From: Paludibacteraceae bacterium
GTDB taxonomy: Bacteria; Bacteroidota; Bacteroidia; Bacteroidales; Paludibacteraceae
DNA: 64,000 bases
Reading direction: 5' to 3'
Assembly (NCBI GenBank): GCA_017478225.1
Contig: JAFVDX010000045.1
Span: forward strand, 1 to 64,000
How positions within the stretch are numbered: position 1 is the stretch's first letter; the number at the start of each line of letters is the position of its first letter. The position numbers and the translations under genes are program-made. Positions 26,101-34,192 of this stretch are shown one piece after another. The notes under the pieces were generated by a model. It had not been told where the DNA came from and ran no database searches. It was given only the letters and a program-made list of their open reading frames with translations.

Positions 26101-28722
26101 ATGTCGTTCTATGCGTCCTCTACAGGCACTGTTAAGTTGCATAAGTTCGAGGCAGGCGAGGAGGTAACAGGCAGTCCGTTTGATGTAAAGAGTAAAATCA
26201 GTTTTGGCTCAGATGCAGGTAATGTATATGTAGCCAAACCCGACGGCAATACTATAAAAGATGTGGCAGTGTATGATGGCGATTTCTATCTGTATGCACA
26301 GTGTGAGCGAGCCAACGAAACCGAAGATGGTGTAACCACTATTCACCACTCGTCGATTCACACCTCATACGCCAACACCTCAGCCGCCGACCGCGAACGC
26401 TCTAAGTTTATTGCCTTCAACCCCGACCGCACAAGAGAGAATGAGTACTACAACCACTACTGGGTTGAGTGGCTTGTACCCGGGCAAGACATACGAGCCA
26501 CAGTGGGTAATCAGTACAATAGCAACTTGTCGGTATATCTGGGAGCAGATAAGTTTACCACAGAAGCGGGCGTGATACCTAACGATATGCCTGGAACAGC
26601 AGACCAACACGGATACAATGTGCGCTTTATATATGACAACTACTCCAATGTGTTCGAGCGTAATGTGATGGAAGGCTCCACCAACTCCACAGCAGAGTTG
26701 TACCTGACTATGTATTCGCCTTCGTCAGCGCCGATATACAACAAAGCCACAGGTACAACAGATGCCGACAAATACTTGGATGGTTCTCCTGCCTTCTTTA
26801 TCGATGCCAGCAACTGGGTATATCAGTCGGATGTGTATGTGGATAAGTTGTCTGAGATAACTATCGTATCAGGAATCTACAAAAACGACATCTCTAAGAA
26901 ATATGGCGAAAATTACCCGCTGGGTATTACCGACGAAGACATGCCTAAATCGGTGCGCGTGCTCTCCGACGAATCCACCTCAGGCAAACGCTGGAAAACT
27001 CGACTTATCTACGACTACAAGACCAACAAGATTGTAGTAGGCTGGCTCGTGGCTGACGATGAGATTGACGATGTGATTATCTTGGATGGTAATATGATGA
27101 TTGAGCGCGTGGAAAAAGGTAGTTCCTCTGACTGGAACGCCAAAGCAGATATTGCACAACTCACCATGGGCGATAACGGACAAGTACAGAAAGTGAAGAA
27201 TATATATACCGTTTTGGAACTCACCAAGAACAGTTGGAGAAACAGTAATCCATACGGTGTGTTCTGGCTTTCACTGCCGTACGACTGCCATGTGAACGAT
27301 ATATTTGGACTTGATGGTTATTCCAACGACGGCTACTTGAATGGTTCGAGCAAGAAATGGTTTGTAACACGCTATCGCGGCGACCTGCGTGCCCAGATAG
27401 GTTGGTGGAAAGACATATCCAGTTTCTGGGAGTCGCAATGGCAGAATTATACTCTTCCAAACGGCGAATTGTCGGACGACATCATCCCTGCTAACGAAGG
27501 CTTCTGCTTGATGGTACAACTCACCGACACTGACTTCCCCGAAATCGGTGGTGTAAACCGCTTGCGCTTCTTCTTCCCGTCAAGAAACGAGACCGAAGAG
27601 TATTTCAATATTGAGAAAGAGACAGTAACAAATACCTATGCTCCGATGATATACGACAAGACTCAACACGCCCAAACGGAAGACAGGACGAAGAAAGACT
27701 CTAACTGGCGTTGCTTTGGAGTGCCGGGTTATAAGCAAATGACCGTTACAGCCGCAGGCACAGGTCTGAACGATTACACCGACCACCCCAGCACCAACAC
27801 CATGTTCTTCTACGACTACGACTTCACCAAGGGTTCTGTAAATTCAGCAGGTTCATCGGCTTCGGCAAGATACTCTATCACCTCCGCCTCAGGCTACAAT
27901 TTCTTACCCACCTACGGATATATGATGCAGTTTGCCGGCACCTTGACATGGACAGGTTCATCGGCTGCCTCAAGATCGGTTGCTGCAAGAAGGTCGGAAG
28001 TCAAAGCCAATCGTATGATCGAGTTGCAACTCATACCTCAAGCCGACAACAATGATCAGGCAGAAGCAGACGCCTACACCGCTTGGACTGACCGCACATA
28101 CATCAACCTGACAGAGAACGCGACCAACGATTATGATATGTCGATGGATATGATGAAGGTGATGAACTCTACCGACAACCTCTACACCTATTCTCACAAA
28201 GGCTCCACACAAGACGAGCGTGAGATGGAATATGCAGCCAACAACTTACCTGTAGAAGATGCTATCGTGCCTTTGGTTTTGGATATTAAGAGCCGGAGCG
28301 AATACCAACTCACTATCAACAATGCTAACAGCCTCAATGGCGTGGATGTAGTGCTTGTGGACAAAGTGCTTGACAAACGCACACCTCTCAACAGTGAGAA
28401 CTACACGGTTGCACTTGAGAAAGGCAAATACGCCGATCGTTTTGAGTTGCACTTGCAAGTGAGCGAGCCTAAGGACGAGGATGAGAATCAAGGTCAAACC
28501 ACCTCGCTTGACGATGCTCAGGCAGACTTCAAGGTAACATACGCTGACGGCAAACTGATCTTAAGTGGCATTGAGAACACAAGTCTTATGGAAATGTTCG
28601 ACGCTACCGGCAAGTTGGTTACTCGTCGTCAGGTTAGCGCAGGCGACTACATCACCGCTCCCGCAGCAGGGGTATATATGGTTCGCATCGGCAGCAACAC
28701 ACAAAGAGTGATTATCAAATAA
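20191..28722 (+). CDS. Giant modular surface protein with InlB-like and starch-binding-like repeats and T9SS tail
   Basis: A 2843-aa exported protein. The ATG at 20191 is chosen over an in-frame TTG at 20170. An unusually long N-terminus (~70 aa) contains the signal helix AAIVVLLMTVGVGEMWA. A first starch-binding-like module covers ~74-170. InlB/Flg_new-type repeats follow to ~900 (GYSLNGYYTASSGGNK, then GYTLNGYYTAESGGTK, each ending LYAQW). CBM26-like modules lie at ~926-1010, ~1634-1737 and ~1841-1942 (KLYYKNTNGWSNVYAYLW, RVWVKNSQDWEGDLYCY). Three beta-sandwich repeats (~1021-1127, 1311-1435, 1436-1540) share FK(F/I)V and WYG or YGNNGT. Residues ~1950-2760 are unassigned. The last ~80 residues end GVYMVRIGSNTQRVIIK, as in T9SS type A domains. 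Probably a carbohydrate-binding adhesin (inference). Confidence 0.85.
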   Translation: MKTNLLNSSESKVRNNSILYGVKEGAASSVVSAVSVPYVSCKSLVSRLMRTAAIVVLLMTVGVGEMWASDASGATFIYDNTKSNWSDVQLLIGHSTWSSVAKMTNIPNTKLYYLTNYSWGGYTEFYFVTGASSWGDEDNSPTHRKDYVSGYSGKMTTNVGSNKYKFVSSGTANGASVTATTISAYSSLNFTQTLSKELSTDGGSTYSSSTASLATLNISSYKLTSFTASTADNGTGSCTAAQSATVTCTVSDVTNGYEFVGWYVGTAQKSTSTTYTYTATGATTVKARFKEKRYEVKVATITPSAGGTATPTSWTYMSQVAGGDITATPNTGYTFSGWSILSGGGGYFGASGTATTSSTASTKFRPTKNTSLKATFTPNDYIVTLDGNGGTGGTATATYDASTLKSITHASRAGYSLNGYYTASSGGNKVINADGSLNNVSDWVSGGYWKKAANSTLYAQWTENAVYYTLSFSAGTGMSGNVTVAAKNSSTSDAISSGASLLSGTGVTITATPATHYKFVGWYSNAACTTQVSTNNPYTFSISGNTTLYAKVEYNTTAITLNRNGGTAGTESVTATYGSTLPSFTAHTRTGYTLNGYYTAESGGTKIIEDNGNLVASTDYADASRKWKSDATTLTLYAQWTEKMTTVTINASPTGAGTFTVGGSAFTEDSTTTAGVATSRTVVATPISDYTFSSWSVTDNATGTNSTNTYTLKGNGSAGTGTLTANFTLVPCTLYYGVSTPLNSPSSAVMSYDIATGAYYKDVTTNASPYYFRFLHSTGSKQWSYNGWGSGGYPDVVEAVANGDKVACDTEVQGWDNKSSIKFTGPTSSSIRIWFDYQNKEAWITEPGYSVTINNGTNGTVSPNGSKTVGASGITITATPAEGYKFVSWTTTGGAHVASSTSKTTTLTATAAGTVTATYVAAQKVKLYYKNTNGWSNVYAYLWDDSNTSDHNADWHGTDITSNTFLYNCETYYYYEFYMDSHNWNRIIFNDGGSNKTSDITFTSANANQYYINDAWVAEPTNPWALHGSWDDWAAASALTCTSATSGYAEVALAANQDYEFKFVENGSNWYGATTVTQITYSNKATAQTMNSTSGSNQTIRTASAGTYRFIWDITNKEVTVTYPTSYTVTYSATTVSGTNGQSAAPTATYNSGAVSVTSGDYVPSATSVTFTAAAANSGYTFNGWYTATTGGTQKSSALSYSETISANTTRYARYTQNTYSVTLTNESSTYGTVNTTSPVTVGQAEAVQIKATANTGYKFKAWVKTAGTGTVSYWTAAGTAGSTDADGANKATTYIKVTGAVTLQATYEEYLATGWYLAGTLNAQGDSDPGWGDGKVEFTKQSGYSAGSIGYITKTIAPADYADTDYVLSVKLVNGDNWYGNNGTYTYASNHNTAWTMSTSDGNMSIKVDYPGTYTFKVDYTTPSSPKLTITFPILKQLQIYTADPAHAAALGNWDLSAPVSNVASTTVSLNANTTYKFKIVYDNVFYGNNGTMRTKDHTDWTMSSSENDCHITTSTAADYIFNYNTSTNKLTVVYPPDVEWSAASVYSGDAATINVSAWNLTSGQSLKYELFEGATATGTALQTKNVTTSAVTDQTTFTVTPSFGASEISKQYTVRITFAEKQITYTSYVYRKWDIYVQNGREWGTMKYYAWAAGDQKNADYPGVACVKKYESASDTCDWYTATIDGRYSGDSSVSGFLINNGESGDAERKTTNLQTDITVYGENTYWYMFAGSGNSDFYLSTAAVVAPTVSISASTQVRNTSIGVIGKIDNYGGDCVVPKIYLDDVEQTVCRIANNGEFFAEITGLTAGTTHTLKVTATNVKGTAQATRSITLSTGTSRVWVKNSQDWEGDLYCYCWYMNVCSESATEYIAWRGLTMTNLSGTDWFYCDIPSDYPYFAVSSDESNKQSADMFIENCDFFNIKSTTTTNSQNQTVYETECTTGPTYYYVETTKETRHFLSNVVSSPTEIMSFYASSTGTVKLHKFEAGEEVTGSPFDVKSKISFGSDAGNVYVAKPDGNTIKDVAVYDGDFYLYAQCERANETEDGVTTIHHSSIHTSYANTSAADRERSKFIAFNPDRTRENEYYNHYWVEWLVPGQDIRATVGNQYNSNLSVYLGADKFTTEAGVIPNDMPGTADQHGYNVRFIYDNYSNVFERNVMEGSTNSTAELYLTMYSPSSAPIYNKATGTTDADKYLDGSPAFFIDASNWVYQSDVYVDKLSEITIVSGIYKNDISKKYGENYPLGITDEDMPKSVRVLSDESTSGKRWKTRLIYDYKTNKIVVGWLVADDEIDDVIILDGNMMIERVEKGSSSDWNAKADIAQLTMGDNGQVQKVKNIYTVLELTKNSWRNSNPYGVFWLSLPYDCHVNDIFGLDGYSNDGYLNGSSKKWFVTRYRGDLRAQIGWWKDISSFWESQWQNYTLPNGELSDDIIPANEGFCLMVQLTDTDFPEIGGVNRLRFFFPSRNETEEYFNIEKETVTNTYAPMIYDKTQHAQTEDRTKKDSNWRCFGVPGYKQMTVTAAGTGLNDYTDHPSTNTMFFYDYDFTKGSVNSAGSSASARYSITSASGYNFLPTYGYMMQFAGTLTWTGSSAASRSVAARRSEVKANRMIELQLIPQADNNDQAEADAYTAWTDRTYINLTENATNDYDMSMDMMKVMNSTDNLYTYSHKGSTQDEREMEYAANNLPVEDAIVPLVLDIKSRSEYQLTINNANSLNGVDVVLVDKVLDKRTPLNSENYTVALEKGKYADRFELHLQVSEPKDEDENQGQTTSLDDAQADFKVTYADGKLILSGIENTSLMEMFDATGKLVTRRQVSAGDYITAPAAGVYMVRIGSNTQRVIIK

Positions 28723-28736
28723 CCACTAACACATAA

Positions 28737-28775
28737 AAACAAATCAGCGGCTCCTTTGGAACCGCTGATTTGTTT
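28737..28775 (+). terminator. Bidirectional terminator between the giant gene and deoC
   Basis: A perfect 14-bp stem (AAACAAATCAGCGG with CCGCTGATTTGTTT) around an 11-nt loop, in the convergent gap. Confidence 0.85.
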
Positions 28776-28785
28776 ATGTATAATA

Positions 28786-28812
28786 CTAAGGTATCTAAAG
28801 TATCTAATTCTC
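28786..28812 (+). repeat. Short nonamer repeat before the deoC 3' end
   Basis: Three phased 9-bp units: CTAAGGTAT, CTAAAGTAT, CTAATTCTC. Ends 5 bp from the deoC stop. Confidence 0.6.
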
Positions 28813-28816
28813 GATT

Positions 28817-29698
28817 TTAGAAGTACTTGGTTTCTGTACCGCAGATGCTTGTGAGCAGGTTATTAGCAAGACGGCTTGCACCGAAACGGAAATTCTGATT
28901 ATTGAGCCATGCCTCGCCCAACACTTCTTTAACGATAGTATAGTGCTGCACAGCCTCTTCGGTTGTAGAAACTCCACCGGCAGGCTTATAACTTACTTTT
29001 ACACCTGTTTTCTCATACCAGTCTTTGATAGCACGGCACATAACATAAGTAGCCTCAGGAGTGGCATTAACAGCAATCTTACCGGTGGAAGTCTTAATGA
29101 AATCACAACCTGCCTGCATAGCAAGAAGCGAGGCCTTATAGATATTATCGGCTGTCTTCAAATCGCCTGTTTCAAGAATCACCTTCAGGTGAGTAGGTTC
29201 TTTGCATACGGCACGCAACTCGCACAATTCGTCATACACCTCCTCATATTTGCCCTCAAGGAATTTGCCGATAGAAATCACTACATCTATCTCTGTTGCA
29301 CCTGCTTTGATAGCCAAAGCCGTTTCTGCCACTTTAACTTCTATAAAAGTCTGCGAAGCAGGGAAACCGGCACTTACGGCTGCAATACCTATATTCTCTT
29401 TCAACTCGGCTCTTACATCCGCCACCATTGCAGGATAAACACAAATGGCAGCCACATTAGGTATCTGAGGATAATGCTCATGAAATTCATTTACTTTCTT
29501 TGCCATTCCACGCACTTTGGCACTGGTATCATTGCCATTGAGAGTGGTCAAGTCAATCTGGTGCAAGCATTGCTTCCACACTTCAGGGGTGTTGTTCTCA
29601 TCGAAATGTTTGGCAAGAATATCAGCCACCTGCTGCTTTACTTGCTCATCGGTGAGCGCTAAATCATACTGCGCAAAGAGTTGTTCAAACTTGTTCAT
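28817..29698 (-). CDS. deoC: Deoxyribose-phosphate aldolase
   Basis: Splits 2-deoxyribose-5-phosphate into glyceraldehyde-3-phosphate and acetaldehyde in nucleoside catabolism. The 293 aa show a class I aldolase pattern: AVSAGFPASQTFIEVKVAE, GATEIDVVISIGKFLEGKY, LKVILETGDLK, and Schiff-base Lys202 in FIKTSTGK, then SYKPAGGVST. The ~290-aa length is the longer DeoC form. It follows psd by 59 bp on the same strand; the two are functionally unrelated. It ends convergent with the giant protein gene. Confidence 0.94.
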   Translation of the reverse strand: MNKFEQLFAQYDLALTDEQVKQQVADILAKHFDENNTPEVWKQCLHQIDLTTLNGNDTSAKVRGMAKKVNEFHEHYPQIPNVAAICVYPAMVADVRAELKENIGIAAVSAGFPASQTFIEVKVAETALAIKAGATEIDVVISIGKFLEGKYEEVYDELCELRAVCKEPTHLKVILETGDLKTADNIYKASLLAMQAGCDFIKTSTGKIAVNATPEATYVMCRAIKDWYEKTGVKVSYKPAGGVSTTEEAVQHYTIVKEVLGEAWLNNQNFRFGASRLANNLLTSICGTETKYF

Positions 29699-29757
29699 AA
29701 TGGTAATATTTTTAAGGTTAATAATTATCTATATTTTTGCTTCCAAAAGCCCCATGA

Positions 29758-30441
29758 TCATTTATTTACTTCGTTCATCTTGGCAATTATTGTCATATTG
29801 CCTCTAACGGTATCACCTATCTCTACTAACATCTCTGTGTCAAGCGGCAGATACATATCCACACGCGAGCCAAACTTAATAAATCCTAAGTGTTTGTTGC
29901 GTTTAGCCTCGCCGTCTTTGCGGGCGTATGTAACTATTCTTCTTGCCATTGCCCCCGCTATTTGTCGCACAAGCACCTTTTGCCCCGAGGCAGTCTCTAT
30001 CAAAACGGCAGAACGCTCGTTCTCTGTGCTCGATTTGGGCAACCATGCGCCACGATGCCTTCCGCTTTGATGCTCTGACAAAAGCACCTTGCCCTCGATA
30101 GGATACCAATTGGCATGTACATTAAAAGGCGACATGAAGATGCTCACCTGCAAGCGACGCTCATGCAATATCTCCTGCTCATCAGTCTCCTCCACCACTA
30201 CCACATTCCCGTCGGCAGGGGCTATAATATAATTAGGATTATCCACCTCTAAGACACGGGTCGGATTGCGGAAAAAATAAGTAACAAAACATAGTAAAAT
30301 CGCAGTTATTATAAGTCCCGTAGCAAATACCCAGTGAGGTGAATATAAATACAAGGGGACATTTATAAGAAATAATAACAGCACAAAAACAATTATAAAA
30401 TTGCGCCCTTCTCTATGAATTTTCAAAGGAATCTTTTTCAT
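29758..30441 (-). CDS. psd: Phosphatidylserine decarboxylase-family protein
   Basis: Makes phosphatidylethanolamine from phosphatidylserine at the inner membrane. The 227 aa have two adjacent N-terminal hydrophobic helices, APADGNVVVVEE, MSPFNVHANWYPIEGKV, and the self-cleavage motif KFGSRVD, where Ser192 would become the pyruvoyl group. This is the short (PSD-A-like) form common in Bacteroidota. The usual partner pssA is not adjacent here. A -7 box lies at 30502-30509. Confidence 0.92.
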   Translation of the reverse strand: MKKIPLKIHREGRNFIIVFVLLLFLINVPLYLYSPHWVFATGLIITAILLCFVTYFFRNPTRVLEVDNPNYIIAPADGNVVVVEETDEQEILHERRLQVSIFMSPFNVHANWYPIEGKVLLSEHQSGRHRGAWLPKSSTENERSAVLIETASGQKVLVRQIAGAMARRIVTYARKDGEAKRNKHLGFIKFGSRVDMYLPLDTEMLVEIGDTVRGNMTIIAKMNEVNK

Positions 30442-30501
30442 CTTCTTTATAATACAATCCTTTTATTGTCTAACACAAAAATCAGTGCACCATGCACCTC
30501 G

Positions 30502-30509
30502 CAAAATTA
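30502..30509 (-). promoter_or_regulatory. -7 promoter element for psd
   Basis: TAATTTTG on the - strand, about 60 bp upstream of the psd ATG. Confidence 0.65.
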
Positions 30510-30584
30510 CTACTTTTATTTAATACCTACAAACTCGATTTTTTGTGCTATGCAAGCATATATCTTTCAGCAATATGAGAATAA

Positions 30585-30747
30585 CTAAAGTTTTCCACAT
30601 CATATAATTAGCGAATTATGTTTTTCTTTATCTACAAATTTAACGAATTAGACAAAAAACTTCGTTTTTCTATATTTTTAGGTTGTCAAAAATTATCCAA
30701 AATTACTCAAAATTAAATTTTATTCTCTTAGATGTGGGAAAGTTTAG
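30585..30747 (-). repeat. Three-copy intergenic element, copy B
   Basis: 163 bp with 17-bp terminal inverted repeats, CTAAAGTTTTCCACATC (30585-30601) and GATGTGGGAAAGTTTAG (30731-30747), matching at 15 of 17 positions. On the - strand the core reads AGAGAATAAAATTTAATTTT, two more TAATTTT-type boxes, GAAAAACGAAGTTTTTTG, TAATTCGTTAAATTTGTAGA and ACATAATTCGCTAATTATAT. It lies between the divergent psd and TolC-family genes, in the opposite orientation to copies A and C. No ORF inside. Confidence 0.8.
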
Positions 30748-30803
30748 AGAATATTTTATTTATAAAATTCCAGAATGGCACTAAAATTGCGGTAAACACG
30801 AGA

Positions 30804-30830
30804 ATTAAGAGATTTAAGAGAATTAAATAA
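30804..30830 (+). repeat. Nonamer repeat before the TolC-family gene
   Basis: ATTAAGAGA, TTTAAGAGA, ATTAAATAA in exact 9-bp phase, 7 bp before the ATG at 30838. Confidence 0.65.
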
Positions 30831-30837
30831 ATTACTT

Positions 30838-32271
30838 ATGAAAAAAATTGCATTTACAATCATAGTATCTCTATTATCGTTTACATATTCATTTGCCAAC
30901 GACACTATACTACTCAGCCTTGATTACTGCCACCAGAAAGCATTGGAAGGCAACAAACAAGCACAAATAGACAAAGAGAACCAAGAAGCAGCAAAATACA
31001 TGCGGAAAGCCGCTTTGGCCAAATTTTTCCCGAAGGTAACAGCCAACGGAGCGTATGTCTGGGTGCAAAACAACTTATATATGATGTCAGACGAGCACGA
31101 ATTCTCGTTTGGCAAGATGAATAACGATGGCACCTTCACCTTCAACCCTAATATTTTCAACACTTATTTTCCCGGATTAGATGCGTCGGTAAGTCAGTGG
31201 GTGGCTGACGAATATATGCACTACAGAGAGGAGACGAAGATAGATATCAATCATGTGCTGGTAGGTCAAGTGGGTGTTACACAGCCTGTTTTCCTTGGCG
31301 GAAAAATCGTTCAGATGTACAAGATTGCCAAAGCCTATGAGCAGATTGAAGGTATCAAATCGGGCAAAAGCACGGCAGATATATTAGTAAATGTGGATGA
31401 GGCATATTGGCGAGTGATTTCTGTAGAGCAGAAACTGCAACTCGCCGAGAAATACTGCTCTATGCTTGAGAAAGTAGTAGAAGACATAACCACAGCAGAG
31501 GCAGAGGGCACTATGACAAAAGGTGATCTGCTCAAAGTAAAGGTCAAACTCAACGAAGCGCAAGTAAGTCGCCAGAAAGCAGAAGACGGCCTAAGGCTCT
31601 CAAAAATGGCTCTTTGCCAAATCATCGGCATGCCTCTTGACAGTGAAATCAAGTTAGACGACAGTCAACTCAACAGTGTGTCGCTCGAGACTATCTCCGA
31701 CCCAAATATGGACGAGGTATGGGGACAAAGAAAAGAACTGCAACTCTTAGAGCAAGCCGACAAAATTGCCAAAGCGGGAGTAAAAATAACAGCGTCGGGA
31801 CTGATGCCCAACATCGTTGCCAATGCAAGTTATGTAACATCTAATCCTAATTTCTTCAATGGCTTTTTCAACAACAACTCTTTTGGTGGCACATTTATGG
31901 CGGGGGTAGTGGTAAATGTACCTATTGCTCATGCTGACGACATACTTCAACTCAAAGCAGCCAAGCACAAAGCCAAAGTGGTGGAATTACAGTTGGAAGA
32001 AGCAAAAGAGAAAATCGAACTGCAGATCACCCAAACCTCACAACAACTCACCGAAGCCAATCGCAAACTTGTGATGGCCACTTCCAACATAGAAAATGCC
32101 GAAGAAAACCTCAGGATGGCGCAAGCAGCATTCGACGAAGGTATGCTCACCTCCACAGAACTCTTAGGAGCACAAACAGCATGGCTCAAAGCATATTCCG
32201 AGAAAATCGATGCTGCCATTGATGTACGCATGTATGAGGTCTATCTAAAACAACACTCAGGCAAACTTTGA
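30838..32271 (+). CDS. TolC-family outer-membrane efflux protein
   Basis: Outer-membrane channel component of an efflux or secretion system, 477 aa. A signal peptide (FTIIVSLLSFTYSFA) is followed by the OEP pattern of two long helical repeats: NKQAQIDKENQEAAKYMRKA with FFPKVTANGAYVW, and the second-half VELQLEEAKEKIELQITQTS with AAFDEGMLTSTELLGAQTAW. No membrane-fusion protein or inner-membrane pump gene is next to it; the next gene is a lipoprotein with its own promoter. The pump partner is therefore unknown. Confidence 0.9.
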   Translation: MKKIAFTIIVSLLSFTYSFANDTILLSLDYCHQKALEGNKQAQIDKENQEAAKYMRKAALAKFFPKVTANGAYVWVQNNLYMMSDEHEFSFGKMNNDGTFTFNPNIFNTYFPGLDASVSQWVADEYMHYREETKIDINHVLVGQVGVTQPVFLGGKIVQMYKIAKAYEQIEGIKSGKSTADILVNVDEAYWRVISVEQKLQLAEKYCSMLEKVVEDITTAEAEGTMTKGDLLKVKVKLNEAQVSRQKAEDGLRLSKMALCQIIGMPLDSEIKLDDSQLNSVSLETISDPNMDEVWGQRKELQLLEQADKIAKAGVKITASGLMPNIVANASYVTSNPNFFNGFFNNNSFGGTFMAGVVVNVPIAHADDILQLKAAKHKAKVVELQLEEAKEKIELQITQTSQQLTEANRKLVMATSNIENAEENLRMAQAAFDEGMLTSTELLGAQTAWLKAYSEKIDAAIDVRMYEVYLKQHSGKL

Positions 32272-32300
32272 TTCGTGTTGTATAATTCATTTTTTTACTG

Positions 32301-32308
32301 TAATTTTG
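32301..32308 (+). promoter_or_regulatory. -7 promoter element for the lipoprotein gene
   Basis: TAATTTTG, 50 bp before the ATG at 32359. Confidence 0.7.
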
Positions 32309-32358
32309 CACGCTCAAAAGAAAAAAATAGCAATTAACAACCAATCATATTTTTTCCT

Positions 32359-33120
32359 ATGAAAAGACTTTCAAAAGTTATGTGTATGTTGTCTGTTATG
32401 GCAATTGCACTCGTTATGCCTTCGTGCAAACTCTACGAAGGCAGTATGCTTGACGGAAAATGGCTCTGCTTGGAGCAACAAAACACTCAAGCCACTTTGT
32501 TTATCTTCAATTCTGACTCCCAAAAAGGCAATATCTCCACCTACCACTACAACACCAAGTGGATAGAAGATTCACGCAAGCAGTTCTCATATAGTTTCAG
32601 TGAAGCAATAGGTTTCCTTACTATCAATTATGGTTTAAGCATTGAAGAACTCAATGTGCAAACACTGAGCAGAGATGTGATGCATATTGATATGAACGGA
32701 GTAAACAAAAAATTCGTAAAGGTAAATAGTTCTGACATAGAGAAAGCCGTTCAGGAAGTATTAGGCGGAAGCAATTCCGACAACGGAGGCAATAGCGGTT
32801 TGGAACCTTCTGTTCCAACCGGCACAGACTATGCTCCCGATAATAACAATATCCGCCATCACCATTTCTCTATCGACACCGACACACAGGATTTAGAGAT
32901 TTATTTTGCAGGTCAATACTCAGTGGATACTGACTACAAAAACACCCTCAATGGTGATAATGTCTTGGCAGAATACTACCACAAAGAAACCAACATTGCC
33001 CAAATCAAATACGGCAAAAACAAAAAGGAAACTATCACACTCTATTTCATGAATAATAAGGGTGGAACAGCCATTTATGGTGAAGAAGTAGGTACATTTA
33101 CTTTTGAAAAATATAAATAA
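32359..33120 (+). CDS. Lipoprotein of unknown function
   Basis: 253 aa with a lipoprotein signal peptide; the lipobox LVMPSC puts the acylated Cys at residue 23. The N-terminal ~100 residues (LDGKWLCLEQQ, then TLFIFNSDSQKGNISTYHY) look like a lipocalin-like or DUF beta-barrel domain. A Gly/Asn/Ser linker (~137-160) leads to a second beta-rich half ending TFTFEKYK. No family is recognised with confidence. It has its own promoter, so it is not obviously part of the upstream efflux gene. Confidence 0.75.
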   Translation: MKRLSKVMCMLSVMAIALVMPSCKLYEGSMLDGKWLCLEQQNTQATLFIFNSDSQKGNISTYHYNTKWIEDSRKQFSYSFSEAIGFLTINYGLSIEELNVQTLSRDVMHIDMNGVNKKFVKVNSSDIEKAVQEVLGGSNSDNGGNSGLEPSVPTGTDYAPDNNNIRHHHFSIDTDTQDLEIYFAGQYSVDTDYKNTLNGDNVLAEYYHKETNIAQIKYGKNKKETITLYFMNNKGGTAIYGEEVGTFTFEKYK

Positions 33121-33135
33121 ACACTATTAACATAA

Positions 33136-33188
33136 AAGCACTTGGTGCTTACACCAAACAAGGGCTGGAGCATATACTGCTTCAGCCC
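33136..33188 (+). terminator. Two consecutive hairpins between the lipoprotein gene and ddl
   Basis: AAGCAC-TTG-GTGCTT (33136-33150), then an 11-bp stem GGGCTGGAGCA with TGCTTCAGCCC (33162-33188, one wobble). The T-run after the second stem is weak, so termination is uncertain. Confidence 0.45.
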
Positions 33189-33202
33189 GATTTCTGAAAA
33201 TT

Positions 33203-34192
33203 ATGAAAAGGAAAGTAGCAATAGTTTGCGGTGGCGACTCGTCAGAGCATGATGTGTCCATACGCTCAGCAAAAGGTTTGTATTCGTTTTTAGACAAAGA
33301 CCGCTATGACCTCAAGATAGTAGTTTTAAGCGGTTCCGATTGGCAGGTATGTATCTCAGATGAAACAACAGTAGCAATCGACAAAAACGATTTCTCATAT
33401 TCCTACAACGGCGAGAAGCATAATTTCGACTTTGCTTACATCACCATACACGGCATTCCGGGAGAAAGCGGACAATTACAAGGGTACTTCGACATGTTAC
33501 ATATCCCTTACTCATGTTGCTCTGTGCTGGCAGCAGCCCTTACATGCAACAAATACACATGCAACCACTATCTCAATGCTTTTGGTGTTTCTATCGCGAA
33601 ATCTATACTCTTGCGACACTCCGACCTAAGCGACTCTGCTCTGATAGAGAAGCGAGTAATCAACGAGGTGGGACTACCATGTTTTATCAAATCAAACACA
33701 GGCGGTAGTAGTTATGGTTGCACCAAAGTAAAAACCACAGAGCAAATCCTACCTGCCATCAACAAAGCCTTTGCCGAGGGACAAGAGGTTATAGTAGAGG
33801 CTTTTATGAAAGGCACGGAGGTAACATGCGGAGTGTATAAGACCAAGACCAAATCAGTTGCTTTCCCGCTTACCGAAGTGGTGGCTCACAACGAGTATTT
33901 CGACTACGACGCCAAATACAAAGGCGAGTCAGACGAAATCACACCTGCTAGAATTCCTGACCAAGTAAGCAAAAAAATACAAGACCTTACTCTGAGAATC
34001 TACGACCTGATAGGCTGCAAAGGAATAATTCGCACCGACTATATCATCTTGGAAGACGGGACAGTGAATGTAATGGATATCAACACCACCCCAGGCATGA
34101 CCGCAACAAGTTTTATTCCGCAACAAGTGCGTGCTGCAGGACTGGATATAAAACAAGTGCTCACCGATATTATTGAGGACCAATTCGCATGA
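33203..34192 (+). CDS. ddl: D-alanine--D-alanine ligase
   Basis: ATP-grasp enzyme making the D-Ala-D-Ala dipeptide for peptidoglycan; 329 aa. The start is VCGGDSSEHDVSIRSA, then HGIPGESGQLQGYFD, a lid/ATP loop SNTGGSSYGCTKV, and the Mg-binding end MDINTTPGMTATS. Its TGA overlaps the ATG of the polyprenyl synthase (ATGA), starting a tightly packed three-gene run ddl, polyprenyl synthase, tsaB. Confidence 0.95.
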   Translation: MKRKVAIVCGGDSSEHDVSIRSAKGLYSFLDKDRYDLKIVVLSGSDWQVCISDETTVAIDKNDFSYSYNGEKHNFDFAYITIHGIPGESGQLQGYFDMLHIPYSCCSVLAAALTCNKYTCNHYLNAFGVSIAKSILLRHSDLSDSALIEKRVINEVGLPCFIKSNTGGSSYGCTKVKTTEQILPAINKAFAEGQEVIVEAFMKGTEVTCGVYKTKTKSVAFPLTEVVAHNEYFDYDAKYKGESDEITPARIPDQVSKKIQDLTLRIYDLIGCKGIIRTDYIILEDGTVNVMDINTTPGMTATSFIPQQVRAAGLDIKQVLTDIIEDQFA

